The position numbers and the translations under genes are program-made. Below, in pieces: positions 29,401 through 37,723 of a stretch of 64,000 nucleotides of DNA. Source of the DNA: Paenibacillus vietnamensis (lineage in GTDB: Bacteria > Bacillota > Bacilli > Paenibacillales > Paenibacillaceae); assembly GCF_020169515.1 (NCBI RefSeq), contig NZ_JAHMHW010000001.1, forward strand, positions 124,001 to 188,000, given 5' to 3'. A model generated the notes under the pieces. That model was not told the origin of the DNA and ran no database searches. It saw nothing but the letters and a program-made list of their open reading frames with translations. Within the stretch, counting starts at the first letter, position 1. Every line of letters starts with the position of its first letter.

Positions 29401-31493
29401 TAAACGGGGGCCCTTACGAGACGGTGGCTTCGGATCTGAGCGCGTCCAGTACGACGTATACGGACACGACCGTCATGAATGAAACCACCTACTACTATGT
29501 GGTTACTGCCGTCAGTGAATTAGGCGAAAGCGATCCTTCCAATCAGGTTCGTGTCACGCCGTCGGTGAATGCAGTGAAGCCTCAAGCGCCGAAGGGGCTT
29601 ACGGGACTCGGCCGCCATACGCAAGCCGACCTTGCCTGGCAGCCGGTGGAGCGTGCGGTAAGCTACTCGGTGAAGCGCAGCGAAAGTGAGGAAGGACCTT
29701 ATGCTGACGCAGCTAGCGTGGAAGAACCTTTTTTCAGGGACACGGATCTCGTAAATGGAAAAACCTATTTTTATACCGTGACGGCTACGAGCGTCGCGGG
29801 TGAAAGCGAGCAATCCGATGTGATACAAGTGCGACCCGTTGCGCCGCTGCAGTCCCCACAGGGAGCCAAGGCGAGCCCCGGAGATGCTTCGGCTTTCATC
29901 TCGTGGAATGCGGCTGCCGATGCTTCCAGCTACCGCGTCATGCGAAGCACAACGAATGGCGGCCCATACACGGTAGTTGCCGATCAGGTAACCGGACTGA
30001 GCTACGAGGATAGCGGCTTGGAGAACGGGACGGCCTACTATTATGTCGTTTCCGCCCATAACGAAACCTCCTCCAGCGCGAATTCCTATTCCGTTCAGGT
30101 CATTCCGTATCCGGCGAATACGGTACAGGCACCGACTGATCTTCAATTATCCGCGGCAGAAGACCGCGTCGAGCTGTCCTGGTCTGCTGTGGAAGGGGCA
30201 TCTTCTTACCAAATCAAGCGTTCGAAATCTAGAAGCGGGGAAGGGGCCGTCATCGTCACCGATCTGAGGCAGCCCGAATTCACCGATACCGATGTCGAAA
30301 CCGGCAAAACCTATTATTATTCGGTTCAATCAGTGAATAAAAATGGTCCGGGTGTCGGCTCATATCCGCGGGGAGCAACGCCTGCTGAAGTGATCGTTGT
30401 CGCCAAGGACGGCACCGGCATGTTTGCGAGCGTTCAAGCGGCGGTGGATTCCATCCCCGAGGGCAATACGGACAGAAAGGTTATCTATATCCGTAATGGA
30501 ATCTACGAGGAGCAGGTTACCGTTCCGAAAACGAAACAAGCGATCAGTTTTATCGGCGAGAGCAAGGAAGATACGATCATCACCTATACCGGGATTACAG
30601 GCACCGGATTTAATGAAAGAGCTACCGCCGTCGAATCCGATGATTTTACGGCCGAGAACCTTACTTTCGCGAACGGAGCGGGGTCGCAGGGCGTGGCGGT
30701 CGCGCTGGATCTCCAGGGAGACCGGGCGTATTTCAACAACGTTCGTATGATCGGCTATCAGGATACTTTTTTTGTGAACAATTCCGGTAAAAGGGTTTAT
30801 GTGGAGAACAGCTATATCGAAGGCGCCGTAGATTTTATCTATGGGCCGGGAATCGCGGTATTTGACAGGAGCGTTATTCACAATGTCCGTTCCGGCGGGT
30901 ACGTTACCGCAGCCAGCACCCCGGAGAGCCAGACCTACGGATTTTTGTTCATTAACAGTAAGATCACGGGTACAGATGGAATCGGGGACGTATATTTGGG
31001 ACGTCCATGGAGACCGTTCGCCCAGGTTCTCTTCATGAACACGGAAATGGAGGGAATCGTACACGACAAAGGCTGGAACAACTGGGGAAGACCGGACAAT
31101 GAAAAGACCGCCAGGTATTACGAATTCAACAACTCCGGGCCGGGGGCGGCTGCCGAAGCCCGAGCGGCCTGGTCAAAGCAGCTGACACCAGAGGAAGCGA
31201 ACCTGTACACGATTCCATTGATGATGAAGGGAACGGATGGCTGGGATCCGACGATGACGCCGGTTCTTCCGAAGACGTTCACCAGCATAAGCGATATGAT
31301 TGCGCTGATCGAAAGATTTTTGAACAGCGGAGAAATCAGCAGCGCGGGTATCGCAAACAGTTTGACACAGAAACTGGAAAATGGGAACATGACAAGCTTT
31401 GAGAATGAAGTTAGGGCACAGCGCGGCAAACATCTGTCCGAAATTGCGGCTGACGTCCTGCTGAAGCATGCAGCTGCTTTAAGCACAAGGTAA
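26457..31493 (+). CDS. Secreted pectate lyase - pectin methylesterase fusion
   Basis: A 1678-residue secreted enzyme. GGAGG lies only 1 bp before ATG 26457 but 7 bp before an in-frame TTG at 26463, so translation may start at the TTG. A signal peptide ends near AAYAAEN. Domains in order: PL1-type pectate lyase helix (about 38-340; FPGAEGGG, IIIDHSSFGWSVDEVF, HNSSRNPAFD); a calcium-type DDDHDGMPNEWE segment (about 395); an Ig-like domain; two beta-sandwich modules; four FN3-like repeats (about 945-1310); a CE8 pectin methylesterase (about 1315-1570; GYQDTF with D1436, GAVDFIYG with D1459, LGRPWRP with R1516 and W1518); and a 70-residue helical C-terminal module shared with the protein at 43887. 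It would de-esterify and cut pectin in one polypeptide. Confidence 0.9.
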   Translation: MQLKRAKWLKQMLIIAMAFTSISGGAAYAAENTESANARQTPAFPGAEGGGKYTTGGRGGDVYEVTTLADSGPGSLREAVSAGNRTVVFKVGGVIELKSPLKIIGDHMTIAGQTAPGDGITVIGYPTTFEGNNLIMRYMRFRLGDLNITEADSFGGRYKKDIIIDHSSFGWSVDEVFSPYGNENVTVQWSIIANSMHISRHVKGRHGYGGIWGGKNTSFHHNLIAHNSSRNPAFDSTAGNSHDFRNNVVYNWGFFASYGGKGAVTNMINNYYKPGPETEVIRFMNAETTGSYYIDGNVMDGHPELAEHNWSGVHTYPDYVKLDSPVPFPNPLPTESAGQAYEAVMQSAGAILPKRDAIDAKVVNDVINGTGTHINSQNEVGGYPIIEPVVSLSEDDDHDGMPNEWEIAQRLDPNDPSDRNLLNGEGYTNLERYLNGITGNDSANPTAVITGPANNAIVKAGSNVTVEATAADADGTVTKVEFYRNGEKVGEDDSAPFRFEWTEIADGTHYWTAKAVDDTGTSTFSANVVVHANTEGSIKPWKSADIGIPGIPGHAQLGEAPGELTVKSAGDIGGTSGTSDAFHFAYQEITGDAEMIAKVESVTATNEEAEAGVMFRGSLKDDSAFASLVVPYIRTGKRGVTLSRAADGGQTARIQPEQQFQLPYWIKLVRQGNQFTSQISPDGIAWTTVGTVNVELPEKAYVGLAADAAKVNNKTDKYNTSTFSNVKLTANNDDNPKTVYYVNDDFEKLEAGSVPDGYTAIPDPQDVDHTVTIENVPDNSAGNESAKALKIYDNAAGSTGVTLNFPKQTGTVVVETDFMSPAIPGTSILLQIKDPGGTKTPIALEFRKPQLPVQEDSYALIYKNKNGQDVKLSNLPKDNRWYNLKVIANAAANTMDIYVDNVLAAERVEFKDDMRTLGLGSALFGRTPGSGKGTYYFDNIKVYVEPAAAPKGLQAIPGNGKVQLDWNSTNGALTYSVKRSTVNGGPYETVASDLSASSTTYTDTTVMNETTYYYVVTAVSELGESDPSNQVRVTPSVNAVKPQAPKGLTGLGRHTQADLAWQPVERAVSYSVKRSESEEGPYADAASVEEPFFRDTDLVNGKTYFYTVTATSVAGESEQSDVIQVRPVAPLQSPQGAKASPGDASAFISWNAAADASSYRVMRSTTNGGPYTVVADQVTGLSYEDSGLENGTAYYYVVSAHNETSSSANSYSVQVIPYPANTVQAPTDLQLSAAEDRVELSWSAVEGASSYQIKRSKSRSGEGAVIVTDLRQPEFTDTDVETGKTYYYSVQSVNKNGPGVGSYPRGATPAEVIVVAKDGTGMFASVQAAVDSIPEGNTDRKVIYIRNGIYEEQVTVPKTKQAISFIGESKEDTIITYTGITGTGFNERATAVESDDFTAENLTFANGAGSQGVAVALDLQGDRAYFNNVRMIGYQDTFFVNNSGKRVYVENSYIEGAVDFIYGPGIAVFDRSVIHNVRSGGYVTAASTPESQTYGFLFINSKITGTDGIGDVYLGRPWRPFAQVLFMNTEMEGIVHDKGWNNWGRPDNEKTARYYEFNNSGPGAAAEARAAWSKQLTPEEANLYTIPLMMKGTDGWDPTMTPVLPKTFTSISDMIALIERFLNSGEISSAGIANSLTQKLENGNMTSFENEVRAQRGKHLSEIAADVLLKHAAALSTR

Positions 31494-31505
31494 CGGGTTT
31501 AAGCA

Positions 31506-31552
31506 ATGCAGCAAGCTGATACCGGCATAATCATGGTATCAGCTTGCTGCAT
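31506..31552. terminator. Perfect 18-bp hairpin after the pectinase gene
   Basis: Arms 31506-31523 and 31535-31552 are exact complements with an 11-nt loop. No T run follows, so it may stabilise the mRNA end or terminate inefficiently. Confidence 0.65.
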
Positions 31553-31569
31553 CGCTAGTTGTATACGTT

Positions 31570-31589
31570 ATAAATTCTGCACATAAGTA
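31570..31589. promoter_or_regulatory. Conserved upstream element, copy 2
   Basis: ATAAATTCTGCA, then CATAAGTA: 18 of 20 bases equal to 23886-23905, and again seven bases before the -35 box. Confidence 0.6.
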
Positions 31590-31596
31590 TTGGGCA

Positions 31597-31626
31597 TTGA
31601 AGGCGCTTTCCTCCAGATGCTATATT
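31597..31626 (+). promoter_or_regulatory. Promoter of the pectin-oligosaccharide transporter operon
   Basis: TTGAAG (31597-31602), 18-bp spacer with CTTTCC, and an extended -10 (TG at 31618-31619, TATATT at 31621-31626). Confidence 0.6.
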
Positions 31627-31669
31627 CGGCTTGCAACATAAAACACCAAATGGGAGGTGAACACAATCA

Positions 31670-32638
31670 ATGACTGAGATGAATCTATCCGTCAAAGCAA
31701 GAAGAATAGGACGGACGATTTCCTTACCCGCATACCTGGCTATGCTTCGTAAGGATTTCAAGAAAAACAAATACTTGTACTTCTTGGGTCTGTTCGGAGT
31801 TGCTTATTACCTTATCTTTAGCTACACTCCGATGTATGGCGTTATTATCGCGTTCAAGGACTACTCGCCGGTGAAAGGAATCATGGGAAGCTCGTGGGTT
31901 GGCTTACACCACTTTACAGAGTTTTTTCAAAGCTTCTATTTCTGGAGATTGCTGCGGAACACTCTACTCATTAACATTTATGAGCTTCTGTTTGCTTTTC
32001 CCGCTCCTATTATTTTGGCGCTGTTATTGAATGAGCTCAAACACGCAAACTTTAAGAGAGTCGTGCAAACGGTTACATACCTGCCGCATTTCGTCTCTAT
32101 CGTTGTCATCTGCGGGATGATCGTGGATTTTTCCCGGAAGTCCGGTCTGTTCAATATGATCCTGGGCTGGTTCGGCGTGGAAGCGCAAAATTTGCTGCTC
32201 GATCCGTCGCTCTTCCGGACGATCTTCATCGGCTCGGGAATTTGGCAGGGAGTAGGCTGGGGCTCTATCATCTATCTCGCCGCCTTGTCGGGCATCGATA
32301 CCCAATTGTACGACGCAGCCACTGTGGACGGGGCGAACCGGTGGAAGCAGGTGCTTCATGTGACCTTGCCGGGTATTATGCCGACGATTATCATCTTGTT
32401 GATTTTGCGGATTGGAGGCATGATGGACGTCGGGTTCGAGAAGGTCATCCTGCTATACAACTCACAAACCTACGAGACGGCCGATGTCATATCGAGCTTC
32501 GTTTACCGGAGGGGGCTGCTCGAGGCGAACTACAGCTACAGCACGGCAGTCAATCTGTTCAATTCGATCGTTAACTTTATGCTGCTTATTCTGGCCAACC
32601 GGATCAGCAGGAAAGTCAATGATACAAGTCTATGGTAA
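31670..32638 (+). CDS. Sugar ABC transporter permease, LplB type
   Basis: A 322-residue six-helix permease with the EAA loop LYDAATVDGANRWKQVLHVT and the LplB-type N-terminal FSYTPMYGVIIAFKDYSPV. GGGAGGTGA precedes the ATG. It is the first gene of a permease-permease-lipoprotein set behind a promoter that matches the one for GH95 and the pectinase, so the likely cargo is oligogalacturonide or rhamnogalacturonan oligosaccharide. Confidence 0.92.
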   Translation: MTEMNLSVKARRIGRTISLPAYLAMLRKDFKKNKYLYFLGLFGVAYYLIFSYTPMYGVIIAFKDYSPVKGIMGSSWVGLHHFTEFFQSFYFWRLLRNTLLINIYELLFAFPAPIILALLLNELKHANFKRVVQTVTYLPHFVSIVVICGMIVDFSRKSGLFNMILGWFGVEAQNLLLDPSLFRTIFIGSGIWQGVGWGSIIYLAALSGIDTQLYDAATVDGANRWKQVLHVTLPGIMPTIIILLILRIGGMMDVGFEKVILLYNSQTYETADVISSFVYRRGLLEANYSYSTAVNLFNSIVNFMLLILANRISRKVNDTSLW

Positions 32639-32653
32639 GGAAGGAAGGTCGGT

Positions 32654-33532
32654 ATGATCAAGCGCAGCTTGGGTGACAAACTTTTTGATGTAGCCAATAT
32701 CTTGTTTTTGTGTGGTTTGATGGTCGTAACGCTGTACCCCTTCCTTTATGTCGTCTTTGCTTCATTGAGCGTTCCGTCCGAGCTGGTCAAGCACAGCGGG
32801 ATTTTATGGCGACCGCAAGGTTTCTTTACGGATGCCTATAAGCTGGTTCTAAAGAACCCGATGATCATCTCCGGGTATAAAAATACGATTTTTTATGTGG
32901 TAGTCGGCACCCTGCTTAATGTTTTTTTCACAGCACTGTTTGCATTCGTCTTGTCCAGAAGAGACTTGTACTGGAAAAAACATATGATGATGATGGTTGT
33001 CGTCACCATGTTCTTCAGCGGGGGATTGATTCCGGGATATATTCTCGTCAAGAGCCTCGGCATGCTGGATACAAGATGGGCTCTCATCGTGCCGGGACTG
33101 ATTGCGACCTGGAACCTGATCATTATGCGAACCTCGTTTCAGTCGATTCCCTATGAATTGGAGGAAGCCGCCAAAATGGACGGAGCATCCGAGCTGCGGG
33201 TGTTTGCCCAAATTATTCTTCCTCTGTCCGTTCCGCTGCTTGCCGTAATGGTGCTGTTCTACGGGGTCGGACACTGGAATTCATGGACAGGCGCACTGAT
33301 TTACTTGCGGGACCGGGAGCTCTTTCCGCTGCAGCTAGTATTAAGAGAGATTTTGATCGAGAACAGCACGGCCGATACGACCAATTTGTCTACGACAACA
33401 GGAGATCCTTTTCTCGGGGAAGTGGTAAAGTACGCCACGATTATCGTCGCTACCTTACCGATTTTGGTCTTATACCCGTTCATCCAGAAATATTTTACCA
33501 AAGGTGTCATGATCGGAGCGCTTAAAGGGTAA
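32654..33532 (+). CDS. Sugar ABC transporter permease, YtcP/CUT1 type
   Basis: A 292-residue partner permease with the EAA loop LEEAAKMDGASELRVFAQII and the C-terminal FIQKYFTKGVMIGALKG. GGAAGG precedes the ATG; the gap to the preceding gene is 15 bp. Confidence 0.92.
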   Translation: MIKRSLGDKLFDVANILFLCGLMVVTLYPFLYVVFASLSVPSELVKHSGILWRPQGFFTDAYKLVLKNPMIISGYKNTIFYVVVGTLLNVFFTALFAFVLSRRDLYWKKHMMMMVVVTMFFSGGLIPGYILVKSLGMLDTRWALIVPGLIATWNLIIMRTSFQSIPYELEEAAKMDGASELRVFAQIILPLSVPLLAVMVLFYGVGHWNSWTGALIYLRDRELFPLQLVLREILIENSTADTTNLSTTTGDPFLGEVVKYATIIVATLPILVLYPFIQKYFTKGVMIGALKG

Positions 33533-33570
33533 TGGATGTCATTTAAGATGAAACAATGGGGGAATGAGAC

Positions 33571-35166
33571 ATGAGAATAAAAAAATATGTTAAACTATCA
33601 CTTGCCGGACTTTTGGCCGTGTCGGTTATCGCCGGCTGCAGCAATTCGTCCGGTCAGCCCGAGAGCAGCGCGGAGACAACCGGTACCGATACGAAGAAAG
33701 TGAGCTTCCTTTGGAACGGTAAATTCAGCAGCAAAATCCCCGAGCTGAAAGGGTACGGGGATGTAGAAGCCTACAAAGAAATTCAGAAACGCACGAATGT
33801 CCAAATTGACTTTCAGGATAATGACACCGGCAATTTGTCCCAGTTTAATATTATGCTCGCATCCGGTACGTATCCGGATATTATCTACGTACCGGGCGGC
33901 TATCCCGGCGGGGTCGCCAAGCTGGTGGAGGATGGCGTCGCGATCCGCTTGAACGAGCTGATCGATCAATACGCGCCGAATTATAAGAAGCTTCTCGAGG
34001 AGCATCCCGAGATCAAGAAGCAGGTTATGCTGGATGACGGCACCATCGCCAAGTTCCCGCAGATTAATCTGGATCTTCGCCGGAACGCCTGGAGCGGCAC
34101 GATGATCCGGCAGGACTGGCTGGATCAAGTAGGGCTGAAGATGCCGACGACCATTGACGAATGGTATACGGCGCTCAAAGCGTTCAAAGACAACGATATG
34201 AACGGTAACGGTAACAAGGACGACGAAATTCCGTTAGGCGATCAGAATGGAATGGGCAGCATTACCTCATTCAGTACGGCGTACGGTCTCCTGACTACGT
34301 TCCAGATCCATCCGGAGACCGGCAAGGTTACGTACGGCCCTTACGATCCCGTATTCAAGGATTACCTTGCTACGATGCGTAAATGGTATGACGAAGGGCT
34401 TATCGACAGCGAATTCGCCGCGACGGACAAAAAAGGCTTCGAGGCGAAGTTCTCCAACAACATCGTTGGCGCTTACGGCGGTACGATTACGGGGATCAAC
34501 ACGTACAAAAACCAGCTGAAAAGCACGATTCCGGAATTTAAACTGGTCGGCGTCGCGCCTCCGGTCGGGCCGGCAGGCAAATCCTACAGCGCTGCGGGAC
34601 AATTGGCTCAATACGTTCCGCTTGAAGGAGCCGTGGTCAGCTCGCAGGCCAAGGATTTGGAAACGGTCATCAAGCTTCTCGATTATATGATCGGTCCGGA
34701 AGGCAGCGACCTGCAAAACTGGGGGGTCGAAGGCAAGAGCTATGTCGTAGAGAACGGCAAAAAGAAATTTTCGGATGCCGTGATGAACGACCCGACCTAT
34801 GAGGCGAGGGTAGCGGTTTCGCGTTATGCCTACCCGACTTCCGGTATGGTGAAGGTGATGAGCTACGATGCTTGGGCTTCCTTCGAGCTGCAATATCCTG
34901 AAGCGGGCGAAGCGAACGAGCGCTGGTTCAATGCGGACAAGACTCTCCTGCTTCCGCCGCTCCTGTTCAAAGGGGAAGAGAGCCAGGAAATTAGCAAAAT
35001 TATGAGCGAAGCGGATACCTATATGAAGGAAATGCTGTTAAAATTCATTATGGGCAATGAGCCGCTGGACAATTTCGGCACTTATACGGAAACCTTAAAG
35101 AAAATGAACATCGAACGAGCGATCGAGATTTACCAAGCAGCATATGACCGTTATCAGAATAGATAA
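33571..35166 (+). CDS. Extracellular sugar-binding lipoprotein
   Basis: A 531-residue lipoprotein with lipobox VIAGC (cysteine 23). The type 1 binding-protein fold shows TNVQIDFQDNDTGNLSQFN, MLASGTYPDIIYVPGG and DWLDQVGLKMPTTIDEWYTALKAFK, and a calcium-loop-like DNDMNGNGNKDDEIP (about residues 208-222). It delivers pectin-derived oligosaccharides (inferred) to the two upstream permeases. A stem-loop at 35177-35207 separates it from the AraC sensor gene. Confidence 0.92.
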   Translation: MRIKKYVKLSLAGLLAVSVIAGCSNSSGQPESSAETTGTDTKKVSFLWNGKFSSKIPELKGYGDVEAYKEIQKRTNVQIDFQDNDTGNLSQFNIMLASGTYPDIIYVPGGYPGGVAKLVEDGVAIRLNELIDQYAPNYKKLLEEHPEIKKQVMLDDGTIAKFPQINLDLRRNAWSGTMIRQDWLDQVGLKMPTTIDEWYTALKAFKDNDMNGNGNKDDEIPLGDQNGMGSITSFSTAYGLLTTFQIHPETGKVTYGPYDPVFKDYLATMRKWYDEGLIDSEFAATDKKGFEAKFSNNIVGAYGGTITGINTYKNQLKSTIPEFKLVGVAPPVGPAGKSYSAAGQLAQYVPLEGAVVSSQAKDLETVIKLLDYMIGPEGSDLQNWGVEGKSYVVENGKKKFSDAVMNDPTYEARVAVSRYAYPTSGMVKVMSYDAWASFELQYPEAGEANERWFNADKTLLLPPLLFKGEESQEISKIMSEADTYMKEMLLKFIMGNEPLDNFGTYTETLKKMNIERAIEIYQAAYDRYQNR

Positions 35167-35176
35167 ATGAACGAAG

Positions 35177-35226
35177 CAGGTTGGGAACGGATGACGTTTC
35201 CAGCCTGTGCCCATTTGAACGTTCAA
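35177..35226 (+). other. Hairpin and palindrome between binding protein and regulator
   Basis: A 13-bp stem (35177-35189 with 35195-35207, two G-U pairs, loop GATGA) without a T run, then a perfect 12-bp palindrome TTGAACGTTCAA at 35215-35226 just before the regulator's ribosome site. Possible attenuator plus operator. Confidence 0.5.
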
Positions 35227-35237
35227 GGGGGATGTAG

Positions 35238-37535
35238 ATGCGGGCAAATGCATACCGTTTTTTTATAAAGTATTTGGCTTCTTACCTGATCATCCTTATG
35301 ATTCCAATTACCGTATTGACGCTTGTCGTCAACAATTTGTTTGTAGACAAGCTGCAGGAGGAAGTGATCTCCGGCAATTTGAACAGTCTGGATAAAGTGC
35401 GTTATTCCATGGACGATCAGCTGAAATGGATTGAAGATATGACCCGTCAGCTGCTCACGGAAGACAACAGCTTGACTCCTTACCGGATATCCGATCATTG
35501 GGGCTATAAGTCGTGGGGGATTACCCGCGAACTTAAGCGCTTTCAACGGTTAAGTCCGTTTATCCATGAAATTTGGCTTTACTACAAAGATGAAAATTCT
35601 GTTTTTACCAGCAGCGGCGTGTATACCATTCCGGTTCTGGCGAAGCAAATCTATACATTTGACGATTTATCGGAAAAACAATTAACGGACAATCTTAACC
35701 AAGTCGTGGAAACAACCGTTCTTCCGCCGACGACAGACAAAATGACGGGGAAAAAATATTTGCGCATGTTCGTTCCGCTGTACCCGAACCGGAAGCAGTC
35801 CTTCGGGACGCTTGTTTACCTCATCGACGAATATTCCATTCACCGGCTTATGTCCGCTTATGACACTGCGGCCGGGTCGATGTGGATGTTCGATCAGAAC
35901 AACAGGCTGGTAACGGGAATCGCGGCCGAGGAGGGACCTTCGAAGCAAGCCGTATCGGAGCTTGTCGGGCAAGAGTCTTTGAAGGACGACCAGAAGGTGA
36001 CCGTTGAAGGCAAACAATATTATCTGTTCTACATGGAATCCAAGCAATCCGGCTGGAAGTATGCAACGCTGCTGCCCGTCAATCAGGTGCTTCAAAAGGT
36101 CGAGCAAGCCCAGAAATGGTACATTTACGGCGTAGCGGCTTTGGTGCTGCTCGGCGGGGCTTTGATTTATATCAGCATGCTGCTGAACTATAAGCCGATT
36201 CATCAGCTCCGAAAGGACAGCATCCGGGTCTTTACCCACCTTGAAAGGAACCTGAACGAGCTCGATACGGTGCGCGATGTACTTAACCGGCTCGCCCTTC
36301 ATAACCAAGAATTGGACGAGCGGGTTAAAAATCAGGCTTTCGCCGCGAGGAGCCAGCTGTTTCTGACGATGCTCCGGGGAGATTACGACGAGATTGGAGA
36401 AATACTGGAGCAAGGGGAGGAGATCGGATTCCCGATTTTAAGCTCAACGATGCGTGTCGCCATCGTCGAGCTGCCGGCCGATTCGGGAGCGAAGAAGCTG
36501 CCTGAGATTGAAGAGATGGAGCGGTTTTTTCCGGACAGCTGCCGGGCTTACGGCGTGGAGCATTCCGAGGCGAACAAATATGTGTTTATGATGCTGACGG
36601 ACGGGGTGACGCAGGAGGAAACGGAAACCGGACTGCAGCAATTCCGCGAATCGCTGAACGCCCTGGTGCAAGCGCCGGTTACGGTCGGTGTAGGCTCGAG
36701 GGTTGAAATTCCGGGCATCCCCCAGTCCTATCTGGAGGCGCAAACCGCTTTAGGCTACCGCTTTGTTCAGGGCGTGAACAGGGTCATCCATTACGAGCGC
36801 ATCCCTATGCGCAATGACCAGGATGATTATCCTCATTCGGAGATGGAAGAGCTGCAGAAAGCGATCCGGGAGGGCAGTACCGTCAAAATCCAAAGCCATT
36901 TGTCCGTGCTCGTGGCTTATATTAAAGAAAAGCAGCCGCCTCTCATTGTAGCCAGAGGGCTGTGCTTCGAGATGATCCGGCTGATCAACGGAGTATGGAG
37001 GGAGCTGGGGCTGCAGGAAGAGCAAGGGCCGGACCGTTATCCCGACATCTTCTCCCTGGAGCGGCTGGAGACGATCGATGAATTTGAAAATCTGATTAAT
37101 GCCGTCAGTATCGACCTGTGCCATGCTTTCGAGAATCAGCAAGCGCCGGAAGCAAAGGGAGCCGCGCTCGATCCCCGTTCGCTCGATGCGATTCTGGAAT
37201 ATATGCAGGCCCATTACGATAGATGCGATTTTACGCTCCAGGGCATGGCCGAGCATTTCGGAGTTGCGCTGCCCAATCTGGGCCAATTTTTTAAGGACCG
37301 GACGGGGCAGACGCTGCTGGAGTATACAACCTGCATGAGAATGGAAAAAGCCAAAGTCATCTTGACCTCCACCAAGCTGCAGTTAAAAGCGGTTGCCGAG
37401 GAGGTCGGCTATTACAATGTGTCCAGCTTTATACGCCGCTTCAAGCAGCTAGTAGGGGTCACCCCGGGCGAATACCGGTCGAACCGGCCGGCGGCGGAGC
37501 TGCCATCCGGCATAGAGGATGCCGCGCAATCCTAG
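35238..37535 (+). CDS. Membrane-anchored AraC-family sensor-regulator
   Basis: A 765-residue regulator with an N-terminal transmembrane helix (about 13-33), an extracellular Cache-like sensor (about 34-290; FIHEIWLYYKDENSVFTSSG), a second helix (about 293-313), a cytoplasmic linker, and a C-terminal double AraC helix-turn-helix (about 650-750; MAEHFGVALPNLGQFFKDRTGQ, LKAVAEEVGYYNVSSFIRRFKQLVGVTPGEYR). It would sense an extracellular oligosaccharide or the loaded binding protein and activate transcription directly, without a kinase. GGGGGATG leads into its start. It is the last gene of the transporter set and the best candidate to recognise the paired elements at 23886 and 31570. Confidence 0.88.
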   Translation: MRANAYRFFIKYLASYLIILMIPITVLTLVVNNLFVDKLQEEVISGNLNSLDKVRYSMDDQLKWIEDMTRQLLTEDNSLTPYRISDHWGYKSWGITRELKRFQRLSPFIHEIWLYYKDENSVFTSSGVYTIPVLAKQIYTFDDLSEKQLTDNLNQVVETTVLPPTTDKMTGKKYLRMFVPLYPNRKQSFGTLVYLIDEYSIHRLMSAYDTAAGSMWMFDQNNRLVTGIAAEEGPSKQAVSELVGQESLKDDQKVTVEGKQYYLFYMESKQSGWKYATLLPVNQVLQKVEQAQKWYIYGVAALVLLGGALIYISMLLNYKPIHQLRKDSIRVFTHLERNLNELDTVRDVLNRLALHNQELDERVKNQAFAARSQLFLTMLRGDYDEIGEILEQGEEIGFPILSSTMRVAIVELPADSGAKKLPEIEEMERFFPDSCRAYGVEHSEANKYVFMMLTDGVTQEETETGLQQFRESLNALVQAPVTVGVGSRVEIPGIPQSYLEAQTALGYRFVQGVNRVIHYERIPMRNDQDDYPHSEMEELQKAIREGSTVKIQSHLSVLVAYIKEKQPPLIVARGLCFEMIRLINGVWRELGLQEEQGPDRYPDIFSLERLETIDEFENLINAVSIDLCHAFENQQAPEAKGAALDPRSLDAILEYMQAHYDRCDFTLQGMAEHFGVALPNLGQFFKDRTGQTLLEYTTCMRMEKAKVILTSTKLQLKAVAEEVGYYNVSSFIRRFKQLVGVTPGEYRSNRPAAELPSGIEDAAQS

Positions 37536-37551
37536 ATAGGCATTATGAAGC

Positions 37552-37579
37552 AGACTCCTGTTCCGCGGGAGTCTCTTTT
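37552..37579 (+). terminator. Terminator of the sensor-regulator gene
   Basis: AGACTCC/GGAGTCT stem (37552-37558 and 37568-37574) with a 9-nt loop, followed by CTTTTG. Confidence 0.75.
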
Positions 37580-37629
37580 GTTTAAGTTATAGGAAAGTAT
37601 AAGTTTCACTCCTATACTGACGCCTATAT

Positions 37630-37704
37630 CTCACCGCGAAACGTGAGCTAATGCCGCCAAATGACGGCACAGAACCGAGCTGCGCAAAGATGCAGCTAAC
37701 GGTT
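37630..37704. repeat. Three tandem small hairpins in a convergent gap
   Basis: CTCAC/GTGAG (37630-37647), TGCCG/CGGCA (37652-37669), and AACCG-AGCTGC/GCAGCT-AA-CGGTT (37673-37704). It lies between two convergent regulator genes. It may be a dispersed intergenic repeat or a small structured RNA. Confidence 0.4.
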
Positions 37705-37723
37705 CGTGCGTAGCGATAGCCGT

